A DNA stretch of 64,000 bases, from the NCBI GenBank assembly GCA_963854835.1, contig OY978525.1, forward strand, positions 114,775,018 through 114,839,017, given 5' to 3'. Positions 45,232 through 57,480 of the stretch are shown one piece after another (position 1 is the first letter of the stretch; each line of letters begins with the position of its first letter). The notes under the pieces were generated by a model. That model saw nothing but the letters and a program-made list of their open reading frames with translations, searched no databases and had not been told where the DNA came from. The translations under genes were made by a program, and so were the position numbers. The stretch comes from Megamerina dolium (lineage: Eukaryota > Arthropoda > Insecta > Diptera > Megamerinidae).

Positions 45232-46433
45232 CTGAAGCTAAGATTCCACTATCAATAGTGTGAACACTCACAATTTTTCAAAATGCGACAATCTGCGCCG
45301 AAATCATGCTAAACTATGGACAATCAACGAAATCAACCCTGATGTGCTGACAATGGGAACACTCCTCTACCCAATATCGAGCAATTATACTGTAAAAAAT
45401 GTACCGATTTCTATCTTGCACTTGTGCGTCGATCATAGTCGGTTCATCGATATTTCAAAATAACTGTTTACAAAAGAAGACGAAGAAGAACAACATGAAG
45501 TAAGTTTTCGCTGAAATTAATTAATTTTTGTATATATTTAGTATTAAATGTTATTATTTTTAATATATTAAAATGTTTAGAATTTTTAGAAATAATTGAA
45601 ATGAATTCAGACGATAAAATTTTTGCAATTCGTGATAATTCAATGAATTCCACTTAAGCAAGTGCATCAATATCCTCTAGTAAGAAAAAGAAGAAGCCAC
45701 CTATTACTTCATCGTGGACAAATGAGTCAATACATAATAGAATCCAGGCCTTTGAAGCTTACAGATGCATTTGGGAATACTCTTGCGAGTAGTATAAAGA
45801 CCGTCAAAAAAGAGACAAAGCCTGGCAAAAAGTATTGCAGACAGATTTCATTCGCACATAATTTGTGAAAAAAAAATTTTGATTCTCGTCATCATGCAAT
45901 TCGTGTAAAATGCTCTCATATGCACCATATTCACTTCTCTTCGGTAACCACTCTCTCACCCAAATGCTTCGTTCGTTCTTGATTGTTCTTATATATTCAC
46001 TTCTCTTCGTTCTCATATATTCACTTCTCTTCGGTAACCATTCTCTCACCCAAATGCTGCGTTCGTTCTTGATTGTTCTTTTATTTTTAACTTTTTTTTT
46101 TTAATTATTGACGTTAGAATATATTTCAGCCACAGTAATTTTCTATTTTTTGGGTCTACTACATTCCGAAATTAAAGCTCTGTTTATTAACAGCAATATA
46201 TCAAAAACATATGATTTATTGCTCGCATGATAATGTGACCGCATTGTCCCGATTATTGTCGCATTTTTGTTTTCGCCGATATGCACCGCAAAATATTATC
46301 ACAATATGCGATGATAATGGCATCGCTTGAAAAAACAATTGTGCAATTTTTGTGACATATGCGTCGATTTATCACGATGAAAATTGGTACAGATTGTGCT
46401 ATTTTTGTGCCGATAATGTGATCTTAGCTTTAG
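45232..46433. mobile_element. Possible TIR-bounded element of 1.2 kb
   Basis: CTGAAGCTAAGAT at 45232-45244 and ATCTTAGCTTTAG at 46421-46433 are inverted (12 of 13 match). Further in, AAATGCGACAAT occurs near the left end, and its complement ATTGTCGCATTT near the right end. No target duplication is evident and no transposase is recognisable. It contains the 90-bp tandem duplication. Superfamily unknown. Confidence 0.4.
45931..46080. repeat. 90-bp tandem duplication
   Basis: TCACTTCTCTTCGGTAACCA starts at 45931 and again at 46021. The units continue with CTCTCACCCAAATGCT, CGTTCGTTCTTGATTGTTCT. They differ at very few positions, which indicates a recent duplication; the second unit is cut short at about 46080. 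Confidence 0.9.
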
Positions 46434-47028
46434 ACTCCCTCGTGAGATTGGAGCTACTTTTGAGCGCATATTACATGTAGGTTCTGGTAAATTGTTTCAG
46501 TGTTTAGATTCGTTTTCTACTCAATGATCGATCGATAATTAGGATTTCCCACTGTTTAGTGTCCATTTCGTTTTTTTTTTTTTTTGTTTACGGGCTTTAC
46601 AATAAAGACTTCAATTGTTTCACTGCAATACCAATGGAATTGAACACTTTTAATTGAAAATTGAATTTTAAATTATTTATTACTATTTTTTTAGAATTGT
46701 TTTTATAATTGCATTAATTAAGTGTATGAGTACATATGAGAACAAATCAATTTACACAACACCCACTCATATGCAATATAATAAATAATAAAATTTAATA
46801 ACTCAAATCAATATCAACAACAAATGAAGCACCTACTCATATGTCGATATTAAAAAATTATATATACAATCGTATGAATATACGGATTTAATGCTTAATT
46901 GAAAGAAAGAGTTCAATCAAGTTTCTATACTTAGTACTACATAACATTGCCATCCACACAACTTGTAATCAAAACCAGTATTTTTTTTACAAACATTGCT
47001 ATAAATTTACATATATTACATATACATA
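46434..47028. other. AT-rich, no gene seen
   Basis: Intervening AT-rich sequence without a recognised feature. Confidence 0.3.
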
Positions 47029-47748
47029 GCACCTTGATCAAAAAGTTCCCGGAATAACCACCATGTGGCGCTCCCATCGTTCCAATTTGACTTCTGTTTT
47101 TTTTTTTTAAGTTGGTACATCTGTTGTTGAGATTCGCTCTAAATCTTAGTGTCATAGTTTGACATTTGCGAAGGTTACGTAGCCAAGAGTACATCTATCT
47201 CAGTGCTTCCTGCGATTTTTCCATTACTTCCTCTTGGCTGTTAAAACGCGTACCCCGTAATGGTTTTTTAAACTTGATTGAACAGAAAAAAGTTACAGGA
47301 AGCCAAATCAGGAGAATGCATTTTTCATAAAAAAATTACGAATAATGATGGCACTGTGCGACGGTGCGTTATCATGGTGCAAAATCCACGAGTTTTCTGC
47401 CCACAAATCTGGTCTCTTTCCGTCGTACTCATAAACCCACGTCTCGTCTCCAGTAATGATCCCTTTGATGAATGTGGGATCGGATTCAGCCTTGCAAATA
47501 ATGTCTTTTGCGACATCAACTCTCTTTTTTGCATGAAATTGATTGAAAATTCTAAAAAATCGCCAACACATACAGAGATAGATGTACTTTTGGCTACGTA
47601 ACTTTTGCAAATGTCAAGCTATGATGCTAAGATTTAGAGGGAATATCAACAAGAGATGTACCAACTTAATAAAAAAAAAACTTAACTCAAATTAGAACGA
47701 TGGAAGCGCCACACGGTTGTTATTCCGGGAACTTTTTGATCAAGGTGG
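47029..47748 (-). mobile_element. 720-bp mariner derivative with ~194-bp inverted repeats
   Basis: The ends share CACCTTGATCAAAAAGTTCC in inverted order. The match continues inward for about 194 bp (47029-47222 against 47554-47748), including GTTGGTACATCT, AAATCTTAG and GTACATCTATCTC. TA flanks both sides (47027-47028 and 47749-47750). The core encodes, on the - strand (about 47550-47310), FHAKKRVDVAKDIICKAE and IITGDETWVYEYD. This joins directly to GKRPDLWAENSWILHHDNAP, so about 70-80 residues between the first and second catalytic Asp are deleted in frame. It is non-autonomous. Confidence 0.88.
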
Positions 47749-47750
47749 TA

Positions 47751-48900
47751 TAACTGCCTTAATACAACAGTCGTAAGTACAATTTGGGAGTACTCGTATA
47801 TAACTACAAGTAATTACATTTATAACAATAAATAAGGGTATATACAAACCTGTACGTAGTTCATACAATAACTGACAGCAATAATATCATCATTTATATT
47901 ACTTGAATGACCTTGAAGTTGAAATTATAAATTTTCAACAATAATAAAAAAAAAAAACAATATGAAACAATACCATATTAAAAATTCGTCCAACAAAAGT
48001 CATTCATTTAAGTGCGGTTGAACTTAAAGACACTTAAAAAGTGTTATTATTTCAAGTACATTAAAAAATTTAAAAATACAGCAGCAAAGAACAACAACAA
48101 CAAGGATGGAAATTAATATAAAGTACATATGAACCTATATGTGTACTATATGTAGATATAAATCATTTGACTTTTGTCGCAAATAAAATCAAATTAGACA
48201 TATTAGCAACTAGCTTATTAAATTTAATACTAAGTGCTTATATTTAATGTTTATTGTTTAATATGATCATTTAACTTTAATTCTGATAATTTAATTAATA
48301 CATTTTTATTTCGTCTTATTGCAACAAAAATGATTATAAATGATTACAAATAAATTTCGATTAATTTTATTTTATTTAAAAAAATAAAATTTTAATTTCA
48401 ACTAATTTATTTGATAAATAATTTGTAATTAATGATTTTTTTGATATTTTTTTATTCGCTTAAATTATTAAATTTTCTGCTATGAACTCAAGTAACGTTA
48501 ATCAGTATTTGATTGACTGACTCATTGCTATAGGAAATAGGTATTTATTATAAATAAGAAAATGCGGCACGAATATATTGTATTTATAAGAAAGCAAAAG
48601 AAGTTCAATGAACTTAGCACACGTTGTAGTGATGACGCCCTCAGACTATCTTGATTTTTTTTTTTTTTGGTTGTTGTTTGTTTGCAAATTTTGGACGTTT
48701 CTAGATTTTTATACGATTTAGTTATTTTGTGCGTCTTTTTTTAAAAAAGAAATATTATCAAAGAAGAAATTACTCATAGATTACTTCCAAAAGTAATGGT
48801 ATACTTTGAGAAAATCACATGTTTAATTTTTTCAAACAATTTAAAGCCATTTAAAACAGCAATACCAGCTGTAGAAGCTTAAATCCGCTGTTTTTCGGTA
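47751..48900. other. AT-rich, no gene seen
   Basis: Between two mariner-type elements. No coding or repeat feature identified. Confidence 0.3.
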
Positions 48901-48926
48901 AAAAAGAAAAAGTCTTTCATAGAAAG

Positions 48927-49720
48927 TCAAAAATTAATTTTTTCAAAGTATTTGCCCTTACTAGCTATATATTTTTCCCATCTCTCGGGCAATTTGTGTA
49001 TACCATGCCAAAAGAATTCCTCATTTTTCGAGGCACAGCACCCGTCAAGCCATTTTCCGACGTCCTCATACGAATCGAAGTGCTGTTCGTCGAGCGCGTG
49101 AACCATAGACGAAAACAGGTGATAGTCAGAAAGGGCCAGGTCTGGTGAATAAGCGGGATGAGGTAGCACCTCCCAATTGAGAGTGTCCAAGTAGTTATTG
49201 ACCAGTTTTGACATGTGCGATGGGGCGTTGTCGTGGAGAAAAATCAGCTTCTCATGTCTTTGCTAATAACCAGACCTTTTTTCACGCAAAGCACGGCGCA
49301 ATTTCACTAGTTGTTGGTGGTAGCGGTGAGCATTGACAGTTTCACCAGCATTCAACAGCTCGTAGTAGATGACACCCTGCTGATCACACCAAACGCACAG
49401 CATCGTCTTGCGTCCAAAGCGATTTGGTCTTGGAGAAGAAGTTGCTGATTGGCCGGGGTCGACCCACGATTTTTTTCGTTTAGGATGCTCAAAGTATATC
49501 CACTTTTCATTGCAAATCACCACAAGATGCAAGAACGACTTTCTTTTTTGTCTAGCAAGCAAGATTTCGCATGTGTTTTGGCGTCGCTCCATCTGCCTAT
49601 CGTTCAATTCATGGGGTACCCATTTTCCAAATTTTTTAACCTTCCCCATGGCTCCGATAGCGCACTGTCTCTACAAGCATTCGATGCGACTCAGCAGCAG
49701 ATTTCTTCAAATTTTTTTCC
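48927..49720 (-). mobile_element. Mariner relic with catalytic Asp lost
   Basis: On the - strand the frame 49649-49263 reads KFGKWVPHELNDRQMERRQ, then VVICNEKWIYFEHPKRKKSW and CDQQGVIYYELLNAGETVN. After one in-frame TAG (49265-49263) it continues without shift through IFLHDNAPSH to 48927, including LPHPAYSPDLALSDYHLFSS and LPERWEKYI. In related transposases ICNEKW is TGDEKW, so the first catalytic Asp is Asn here. Part of the N-terminal helix-turn-helix can be traced out of frame to about 49720. Inverted repeats were not found. Otherwise this is one of the better preserved transposases in the window. Confidence 0.85.
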
Positions 49721-50749
49721 CCGAAACATCTCTATTTATTCAAGTGGTTTTTATAATAAATAAAAAGTGTTCGTTTTTTCAATTTTAATTTAAATCGCGA
49801 AGTTTTATTGGTGAACTTCTATGATCTGAAAACCCTCTTATATCTCACAATAACAATATAACCACATTCCTAGCCCCACATGTGTGCTCATTGTGGTTAT
49901 AGCCCACCGATATCTCTTCCCAATCTATTCAGATTTAATGGTTCATTTGTAAATGTGTCATATCGACGGTGACGCACATTCTGCGATCGATTTTCGAATT
50001 TTCCGACAATTTCGAATAACGTCTTCAGTACTCGCAGACTTAAAAAAAGTGTTTCATAAGCAAATAAGAATGACAAAACGATTCAATATTGCAGAACAAT
50101 AATTCTGATCAGGTTTTGATATTATCTGCAAAAAGAGTGTACGAAGCTATAATCAAAAATAGCAAAAATATTACTTCGATTTCACCCCAAAATTACGCAG
50201 ACAAAACCATTCACTCGTTTCACATAATATCATTTGCTATACAATTTGTGGATAAACGATTTGACCCGCTCTAATTTACATACACATATGCATATCACCA
50301 TTAAAAGACAATTTCGTAATTTTGTTTGTCGTTTTTTTTTTTCGTTTTTTTTTTTCTCTCCAAATTTTGATAAATTAATCTTGTTTCATCACCTCAATAG
50401 AGAGGCATATGTATGCGATGACATTTCAAGATAACATAACATAAGTCGTTTGCATTTGGTTTAGTTATTTTTATTATTTTTTTTTCCAAAAGAAAAAAAA
50501 TTACATGACATATGTAATTAATTGATTTTTATTATGTCACAATTTCTATCAATTGCTTTATTATTTAGGCATTTTCTTAATAAACATGTTTTTATATTAG
50601 AGCAACATTGTTGCTAGATATAGTTTGCCTACATATGAACACACACAGACATAAACTATAGAATTTTTATGTATAAGTATTCGGTATCTGATCTAATTTT
50701 TATTGTTAGCTCTATATATCAGATGCATGAGCTGCAGATAACACAATGA
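49721..50749. other. AT-rich, no gene seen
   Basis: A somewhat less AT-rich block at about 49850-50060 has no recognisable coding potential. The rest is T- and A-rich. Confidence 0.3.
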
Positions 50750-51490
50750 AGCACACTTTTTCGGCAGTGAACCAAATCAATATCAAACGATAGCATTTGT
50801 CTTTTTCGGTCAAAAGTAGAATCATGAAATTTGAATAGTCATATATAAAATTACATTTACTATAGTTCTTGTCTTCCGAGATCTATATTAAAATTTTCCG
50901 AGGATTATTTTCTTGGAAAACTTTAACCCTCTAACTACCACCCATATGGGTCATTTTGGACCTTTTTTTTGAAAAATCCATTAGGTCAATATTTGGGAGG
51001 AGGTCTAGGGTTAAAGTGTTCGGCCAAAATTTTCTCCAGAAAATTTCACCAAAGACAAATAACTTGTACGAGTCATAGGTAACATCTAAAAAACGAATTA
51101 AGATTTTAAGTAGTTTATTTATAAGCATCTATTACATTGTGTGATAGTTCAATGCCACAATTTGAACGTCATTGTTGGAGGGGTGAACCAAACCAGCCTT
51201 AAACAATAGCATTTGACTTCAGTAACAAAAACCTTTATCCCTTTTGCTTCTAGTTTAAAATTTGACTTTTTCGGTCAAAAGTAATATCATAGAATTGAAA
51301 AAATTATATGTAAAATTACATTTAGGATAATTTTTGTCTTTCGAAACCCATATTAAAATTTTCAGAGGATTGTTTTCTCTAAACATTTTAACCCTCTAGC
51401 TACCACCCGTATGTGTCAATTTAAACCCTTTTTTGAAAAATCCCTAACGCATATAAAAAATGCCTAAATTAACCCAAACGGGCAAATCAC
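50750..51490 (-). repeat. Tandem ~0.5-kb repeat with TTAA-bounded modules, locus 2
   Basis: The inverted counterpart of 35180-36060. TTAACCCTCTA starts at 50923 and again at 51388 (period 465 bp). The complete module (50923-51014, 92 bp) begins TTAACCCTCTAACTACCACC, contains GGGTCATTTTGGACC, and ends CTAGGGTTAA. The outer parts carry AATAGCATTTG, TTTTTCGGTCAAAAGTA and ATTTTC.GAGGATT.TTTTC. No coding capacity. Confidence 0.75.
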
Positions 51491-52677
51491 ATAGGGAGTT
51501 TGTCGATTTACTAATTTGGCTATTAAAATTTAAAGATTTACAATTCATTCATCTTTCGCTTTACAAAGAAATATTATTTTTAATTATAAACATGGCTTTA
51601 AAGAGCGATCCTCATTGTACTTTTGCTTATTTCCTTTTGCCCCAAAACGACTTAATCATTAATAATAAGAATAGTTTTAAGAAGCGAGTGTCATTGTACT
51701 TTTTGTTCAATAATAGAAATACATTAAAATATAAAAAGTTACGTTAACGCTTAATTATCTATATCTTTCTCATGGGCATTGTACGATATATTGTTTAGTG
51801 GATTTTCGTTTAGCACAAATATGTAACACAATAGGGGCGTAAAAAATAAGTACACTGCATAGTAGTTTTAGAAATAGTATGCAATAATGAAAAAATAAAA
51901 GACACAAGGCACCAATTTCCATAATTAATAGCAATAAAAAGAGCGTGGGGAAAAAAGTGCATTAAATTTTCATGAAAAAAAAAATGCAGTTTCATTTTTA
52001 TTGTTATTCATTTACTACTATCTAAGTTCAATAACGCTTTCAATACTGATTTACATAAACTGAAATGAAGCAGACTGACAGTGTGTGTAACTGACACAGC
52101 TAATTCATTAATCATTAGCTTAAAGATTATCTTGACACGACACACGGTATAGCTAAATAATAGCATGTGAACCTCATAACTTTTGGTTTACAGCTTTTAA
52201 AATACTACTGCTTGCACTGCTTCCACCTACAACAAACGAAAAATCTAATATGTAATGTGTAAATAAAAACAATATTCAATAGCAAATACCATTTGAACGA
52301 CTTTTGCACAATTTTTGATATTGATCTCTCAAATTAATTATCTGATGATATCATATTCTCTGGAAAATTTTTTTTTTTTTTGATTTTGATTTGATTAACT
52401 TTTGATCTAGTTTGGATGCTATCAAGAAATTTTATTTTTCAAAGCTTGATCGGCTCTATAATAATCAAATGATATTATTAATGGAAATATGTTTCTATAA
52501 AATTTTCTCCGAAAACAGTAGCATTATAATAGTAATTGAAAAAGAATTACTAAACAATCTGATTTAGAAAATAAAATCATTTAATCATCATTTAAAATCA
52601 TTTAATTTAAATCAGTAATAGACAGTATTTCTGACAATTATATAAAAATTATATAAAAATGAAAATGAAATGAAATC
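51491..52677. other. AT-rich, no gene seen
   Basis: A 95-codon open frame at 51460-51747 starts within the repeat and has no domain. Nothing else recognised. Confidence 0.3.
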
Positions 52678-54642
52678 AAAAAAATCTCCTTACAGTCGGC
52701 TGGGGCCGACCAAATTATACCCTGCATATGTAGAGGTATATATAAAAAGTTTGCTCGTATATCCATCCTTTTCTTCCACTATTTTTTATAGGACCTACAA
52801 TAAGAAGCAGGCGTACCTCACCAATTTTGGAGGATCAATTTCTGCCTATAATACTAAACTACATAGGTTGCAATGGGTTGACCTAGGCGTATTAATTAGT
52901 AAGTTATGGGTGTTTTAATGTTTAATATAAATCCGAGACTTTATATGGAAGCTATATAAAAAGTGGGAGTGACGTATCTCTTTCTGGTATATCTAATTAA
53001 TATTTCAATATCAATCCACACCTTAAATTTGGTTGTCCTACGCTAAATGGTTTGTAAGTTATGGAGCTTAAAAGTTTTAGTTTAATTCCCTCGACTTTGT
53101 ATGGGAGACCTATGAAGGAGTGGGCGTGGCACACTGATTTTCTGCCATATTATTTCCGACTACCATGTTAATCTAAGTGTCAATTATGGTTATTTTAGGC
53201 AGGAGATTGCCGAAGTTACAGCTGTTTAAATTTAAAAGAATTTCAGTCATTTTGTATGGGGGCTGCAATAAACAGTGGGCATGGCACGCCCATTTTCTAT
53301 GAGCCTAGTTGCTCGTACAATACTTATCCATACCTTAAATCTCGTTGTCCTACGCTAAATGGTTTGGAAGTTATGGAGCTTAAAAGTTTTAGTTTAATTC
53401 CCTTGACTTTGTATGGGAGACTCATGAAGGAGTGGGCGTGGCACACTCATTTTCTGCCAGATTATTTCCGACTACGATATTAATCTAAGTGTCAATTATG
53501 GTTATTTTAGGCAGAAGATTGCCGAATTTACAGCTGTTTCAATTTAAAATTTGTATGGGGGCTACAATAAACAGTGGGCGTGGCGCACCCATTTCAAGTG
53601 AGTCTAGTTGCTCGTACAATACTATTCCATATCTTAAATCTCGTTGTCCTACGCTAAATGGTTTGTAAGTTATGAAGCTTAAAATTTTAGTTTAATTCCC
53701 TTGACTTTGTATGGGAGACTCATGAAGGAGTGGGCGTGGCACACTGATTTTCTGCCAGATTTTTGCCGACTACGATATTAATTTAAGTGTCAATTATGGT
53801 TATTCTAGACAGAAGATTGCCGAAGTTACAGCTGTTTCAATTTAAAATTTGTATGGGGGCTACGATAAATAGTGGGCGTGGTGCGCCCATTTTCTGTGAG
53901 CCTAGTTGCTCGTACAATGCTAATCCACACCTTAAATCTCGTTATTGTACACTGAATAGTTTGCAAGTTATAACCGGTAACATTTTTTTTAATTTCCGCA
54001 ACTTTGTATGGGAGACCAAAAAACCAGTGGGCGTGGCACACTGATTTTCTGCCATATTATTTCCGACTAACATGTTAATCTCAGTGTCAATTATGGTTAT
54101 TCTGGACAGAATATTGTAGAAGTTACAGCTGTTTCAATTTAAAAGAAGTACAGACACTTTGTATGAGAGCTACGCTAAAAAGTAGGCGTGGCTCAACCAC
54201 TTTTGGCGAGATTATATAGTAGTATAATATAAGTCTATGTACCAAATATTGTTGTCCCAAGTCGTATATTATGTGAGTTATGGCAAGTTAAAGATTTTGA
54301 AAATTTCGAGGTTAGTCGCTTTGAATGCTTGGTGTGGGCGTGGTTATTGACCGATCATGCCCAATATCAATCCCCTCCGTACCCTTGGATCATAGATTAC
54401 TTATGCCAAATTTCATCGAAATAGCTCAATATTTACTCAAGTTATCGTGCGAACCAGCCAGGTGACAGACAGACGGACGGACGGACGGATGGACGGACGG
54501 ACATCGTTAAATCGAAAATTTAATCGACGCTGATCACGAATATATATCTATGTCTATATCTCCGGAGATTCTTTCAAGTGGACACAAACATCTGACCGAA
54601 ATGAATATACCATGCATATTGCATTATGCAGGGTATAAAAAT
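52678..54642 (-). mobile_element. Satellite-carrying dispersed element, copy 3
   Basis: 1965 bp in reverse orientation with the same limits as copies 1 and 2: AAAAAAATCTCC and hairpin GTCGGCTGGGGCCGAC at the left; TGCATTATGCAGGGTATAAAAAT at the right. It holds about three to four tandem units (CACGCCC motifs in reverse at about 53120, 53440, 53730 and 54020) and the (GGAC)n block at 54467-54503. The left part (52740-53000) is more diverged than in copies 1 and 2. The right end abuts a mariner relic. Confidence 0.85.
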
Positions 54643-54649
54643 GTTTTGA

Positions 54650-55330
54650 GTCAACCCATGAATCTTAGCTTTCATTTCAATGTTTCCAAGTATGTTTGAA
54701 CGAATGTTTCAGCAACATGTATAGGAGCATTGCCATGTTGCAAAATTACTTTGTCGTGTCTTTCGAGGTATTGTGGTCGTTCGTCCTTCAATGCTCGGCT
54801 CAAATGCATCAATTGTATTCGATGAAGCCTATCGGTGATGGTTTCATTCGGTTTTAGCTGCTTATAATAAACAACATCGAGCTGGTTCCACCAAATACAG
54901 AACATAAGCTTGACACCATGAATATTCCGCTTTGTCGCTGATGTTGATGGTTGTCCGAGCATAACCTATAATTTTTTTTTTTGCTTCGGGTTATCGGTTA
55001 TCGGGTTATAGCTTTTGAATCATTCGCATGGCTTGAAAATGGTTGATTTGTCAATTCCGTAATCATTTGGCATGGCATCTTCAAACTTTTTTGGTTGGCC
55101 CGAGCACTCTTTGTCTTCAATGTCGAAATCACCACTCTTAAAATGACACGCAATCAGTACTCACTCATTTTAATCAATAAACAATGTTCTTTGTAAATTT
55201 CCAACATCAATCGATGCGCGGCTCTTTTCTTCGAATTAAATATTAAAAGCAAAACTTCCCGTAAATGTTATCTTTAATTGAATAAATTTACAGTATGGTC
55301 AGATACGCCACCTAACGAAACACCCTCAAA
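54650..55330 (-). mobile_element. Mariner relic with internal deletion
   Basis: The - strand from about 55200 reads FKSGDFDIEDKECSGQPKKF, GIDKSTIF, then, after a deletion of the region with the first catalytic Asp, MLGQPSTSATKRNIHGVKLM. It continues through WWNQLDVVYYKQLKPNETIT, ALKDERPQYLERHDKVIL and HGNAPIHVAETFVQTYLETL. The second catalytic Asp of HDNA is Gly here (HGNA). The C-terminal third is absent, cut where satellite-element copy 3 begins. It is inactive. Confidence 0.82.
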
Positions 55331-56730
55331 ACTAATTCAAGACTCAGACAAATACTATGTCATACATAATGGCATTAAATGACAAATCAAGCATCAAAGA
55401 AAAGATTGATTCCTGTCTATGTAACTCGTTATGAAATTGTCTAAATAATAATAGACAATCCATCAAAGCCTATAACTTGCCTATTTTGTTAAAAAATTTA
55501 AATTTTGTCTCTAGACTATGTTGACTTGTGATCAAAATGACTTAGAATTAGGTGTAGAGCACGATTATGGTGAACTAGGAATATTACTGAAGTCAGGCTT
55601 GGGACTGTGTTTATTTATGACTGTAATGACGTCACAATTTGTATATAGAGGTTCACAATGATTTATGAAGATTCATTAAAAAATTATGTTAGATTAAACT
55701 AAGATTGAACTAAGATTGAACTAAGCTAAATTACCTTCTCAGAAAAATATACTATACAAATTTTTTTATGAATTGATAAGTGAATGTAGGAAATCGTTTT
55801 CTACTACTAAACTGCTTCTGTCGGAATAAGATGGAAATGACTTATCGTCCTGGGTTGATGGCGTGTGTTTGCCATTTATAGAAATATGTTGTCTTACAAT
55901 TCACAGATATTCATTAAAATTTCGTTTTAAAAGTATTAGCTATATATATTTTACTTTCATTTTTTTTTCATTTTGTTAATTTGTGTGACTCAAAATAATT
56001 GGTCTTCTTTCAATATGGCCCACAGAAGCGCAAAATTTGGACAATCATTGTGTCGACATTACACAATACTTTCATAAGTATTTCCACACAAAAAACCATA
56101 TTCGGAGGGTGTGTCACAACAACAACAACAAAAATAACCATGCATACGATATATTGACTTTTGAACTATATTGTAGCTCATTTATGTTATACTCGTATTA
56201 TAGACTTTACCCCATTGTGGGCAAGCGCTCGATGATTTGCTTACTCGTTGACACTCAAATTAACACAACACATACTTGGTTGATGCTGTGTTATGTGATA
56301 TATGTATTGTATGAAAAATATATAAAAGTAAGTAAACTAAAATATATTTGTATTTATATATATGTATATAAGTACAATATACAGGTATTCATGTACATTA
56401 GAGTGGTCATTAGCTTTTTGGAGAATTGTGTATAAGTTATGATGGTATTTTTCATAGACAATATGCAAATATTTTATGCAAAAATAATGAAATTAGGACA
56501 TTCCGATCTTGAAAAAATTTATTGTATTTAATTATAGAGGTATTAATAAATATTAACACGATCATGATGAGTGATAAATCATTTGACTTCGCTGGTTTAG
56601 CTACGTCTTGAAATTAAGGTGACTAATTTTATAATATATTTGAAAGAAAAGCTTGAGAATATTTAATATTTTTATAAATAATGAAAAATGATGTACAGAA
56701 AAAGTCTCTTTAATCTACAAACTTTGAGCC
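55331..56730. other. AT-rich, no gene seen
   Basis: A 132-codon open frame at 56037-56435 is Tyr/Ile/Asn-rich and lacks domains; I do not call it a gene. Direct copies of AAACTAAGATTGAACTAAG lie near 55696. Confidence 0.3.
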
Positions 56731-56734
56731 TTAA

Positions 56735-57476
56735 GGGGGACTTACACCTTGTCACTTTCAAAAAATCAATTTTTTTTTTTTACATTTTTCTAACCTAAAG
56801 AGTCTTATAAATCAGTCTGTAAAAGGATTCGTCTCTATTTCGAGAGTATTAGAGATTAATCCAGATTAATCGTAAGTCGCATGATTCATGTGTTGTACTG
56901 TTCTGAAACTTTGAACGCGGTTTTCCGAAACTTTAATTTTTCAAACTGATGTACACGATTACGAAAGAACAAATCAACGTATCGGATTAATTTTTTTTTA
57001 TTTTCTTTTTCAGAAAACACTTAGCAAGGTCCCGATCGTTCATTTCTAAGAAATTTCGATTTACTGCATTTGGATAGTTTTACATAAGACAAAAAACATA
57101 GTACGAAAATGAATTTTGAATGAAAAAATACCCGCCATTTTGTGAAAAATCGAAATTTTGAAAAAGTGTACGATCGGGACCTCACTAATGTAACAATAAT
57201 CGAAACTCTTCTTGGATTTTTTATTTCAGATAACTAGGGTCGATCTAATCAGGTACACCGTTTGACCTTTCACTTTTGAGGCGCGCGATGTTAATGTCAT
57301 CTCAAGGTTTTGTAAGTCAACATGACTATGGAAAAAAAAATCATGTGCGGTATTCTATTGTTATACTAATTCATTAAAATAAAAAAAAAAAATTCAAATG
57401 AAAATCTTTTCTAGTTTCTTTACAATAAATTGTCAAAAACTAGCTCCAAAATTGGCTTACAAGGTGTAAGTCCCCC
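56735..57476. mobile_element. 742-bp TTAA-flanked MITE with perfect TIRs
   Basis: GGGGGACTTACACCTTGT (56735-56752) and its exact complement ACAAGGTGTAAGTCCCCC (57459-57476) form 18-bp perfect terminal inverted repeats. TTAA flanks both sides (56731-56734 and 57477-57480), the target duplication of piggyBac-type elements. A second inverted pair lies inside: GGTCCCGATCGT (57029-57040) and ACGATCGGGACC (57170-57181). No transposase is encoded. Confidence 0.85.
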
Positions 57477-57480
57477 TTAA

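Noticed and set aside
56037..56435. 132-codon open frame on the + strand
   Set aside because: Tyr/Ile/Asn-rich translation of AT-rich DNA with no domain; length is not unusual for this composition in 64 kb.
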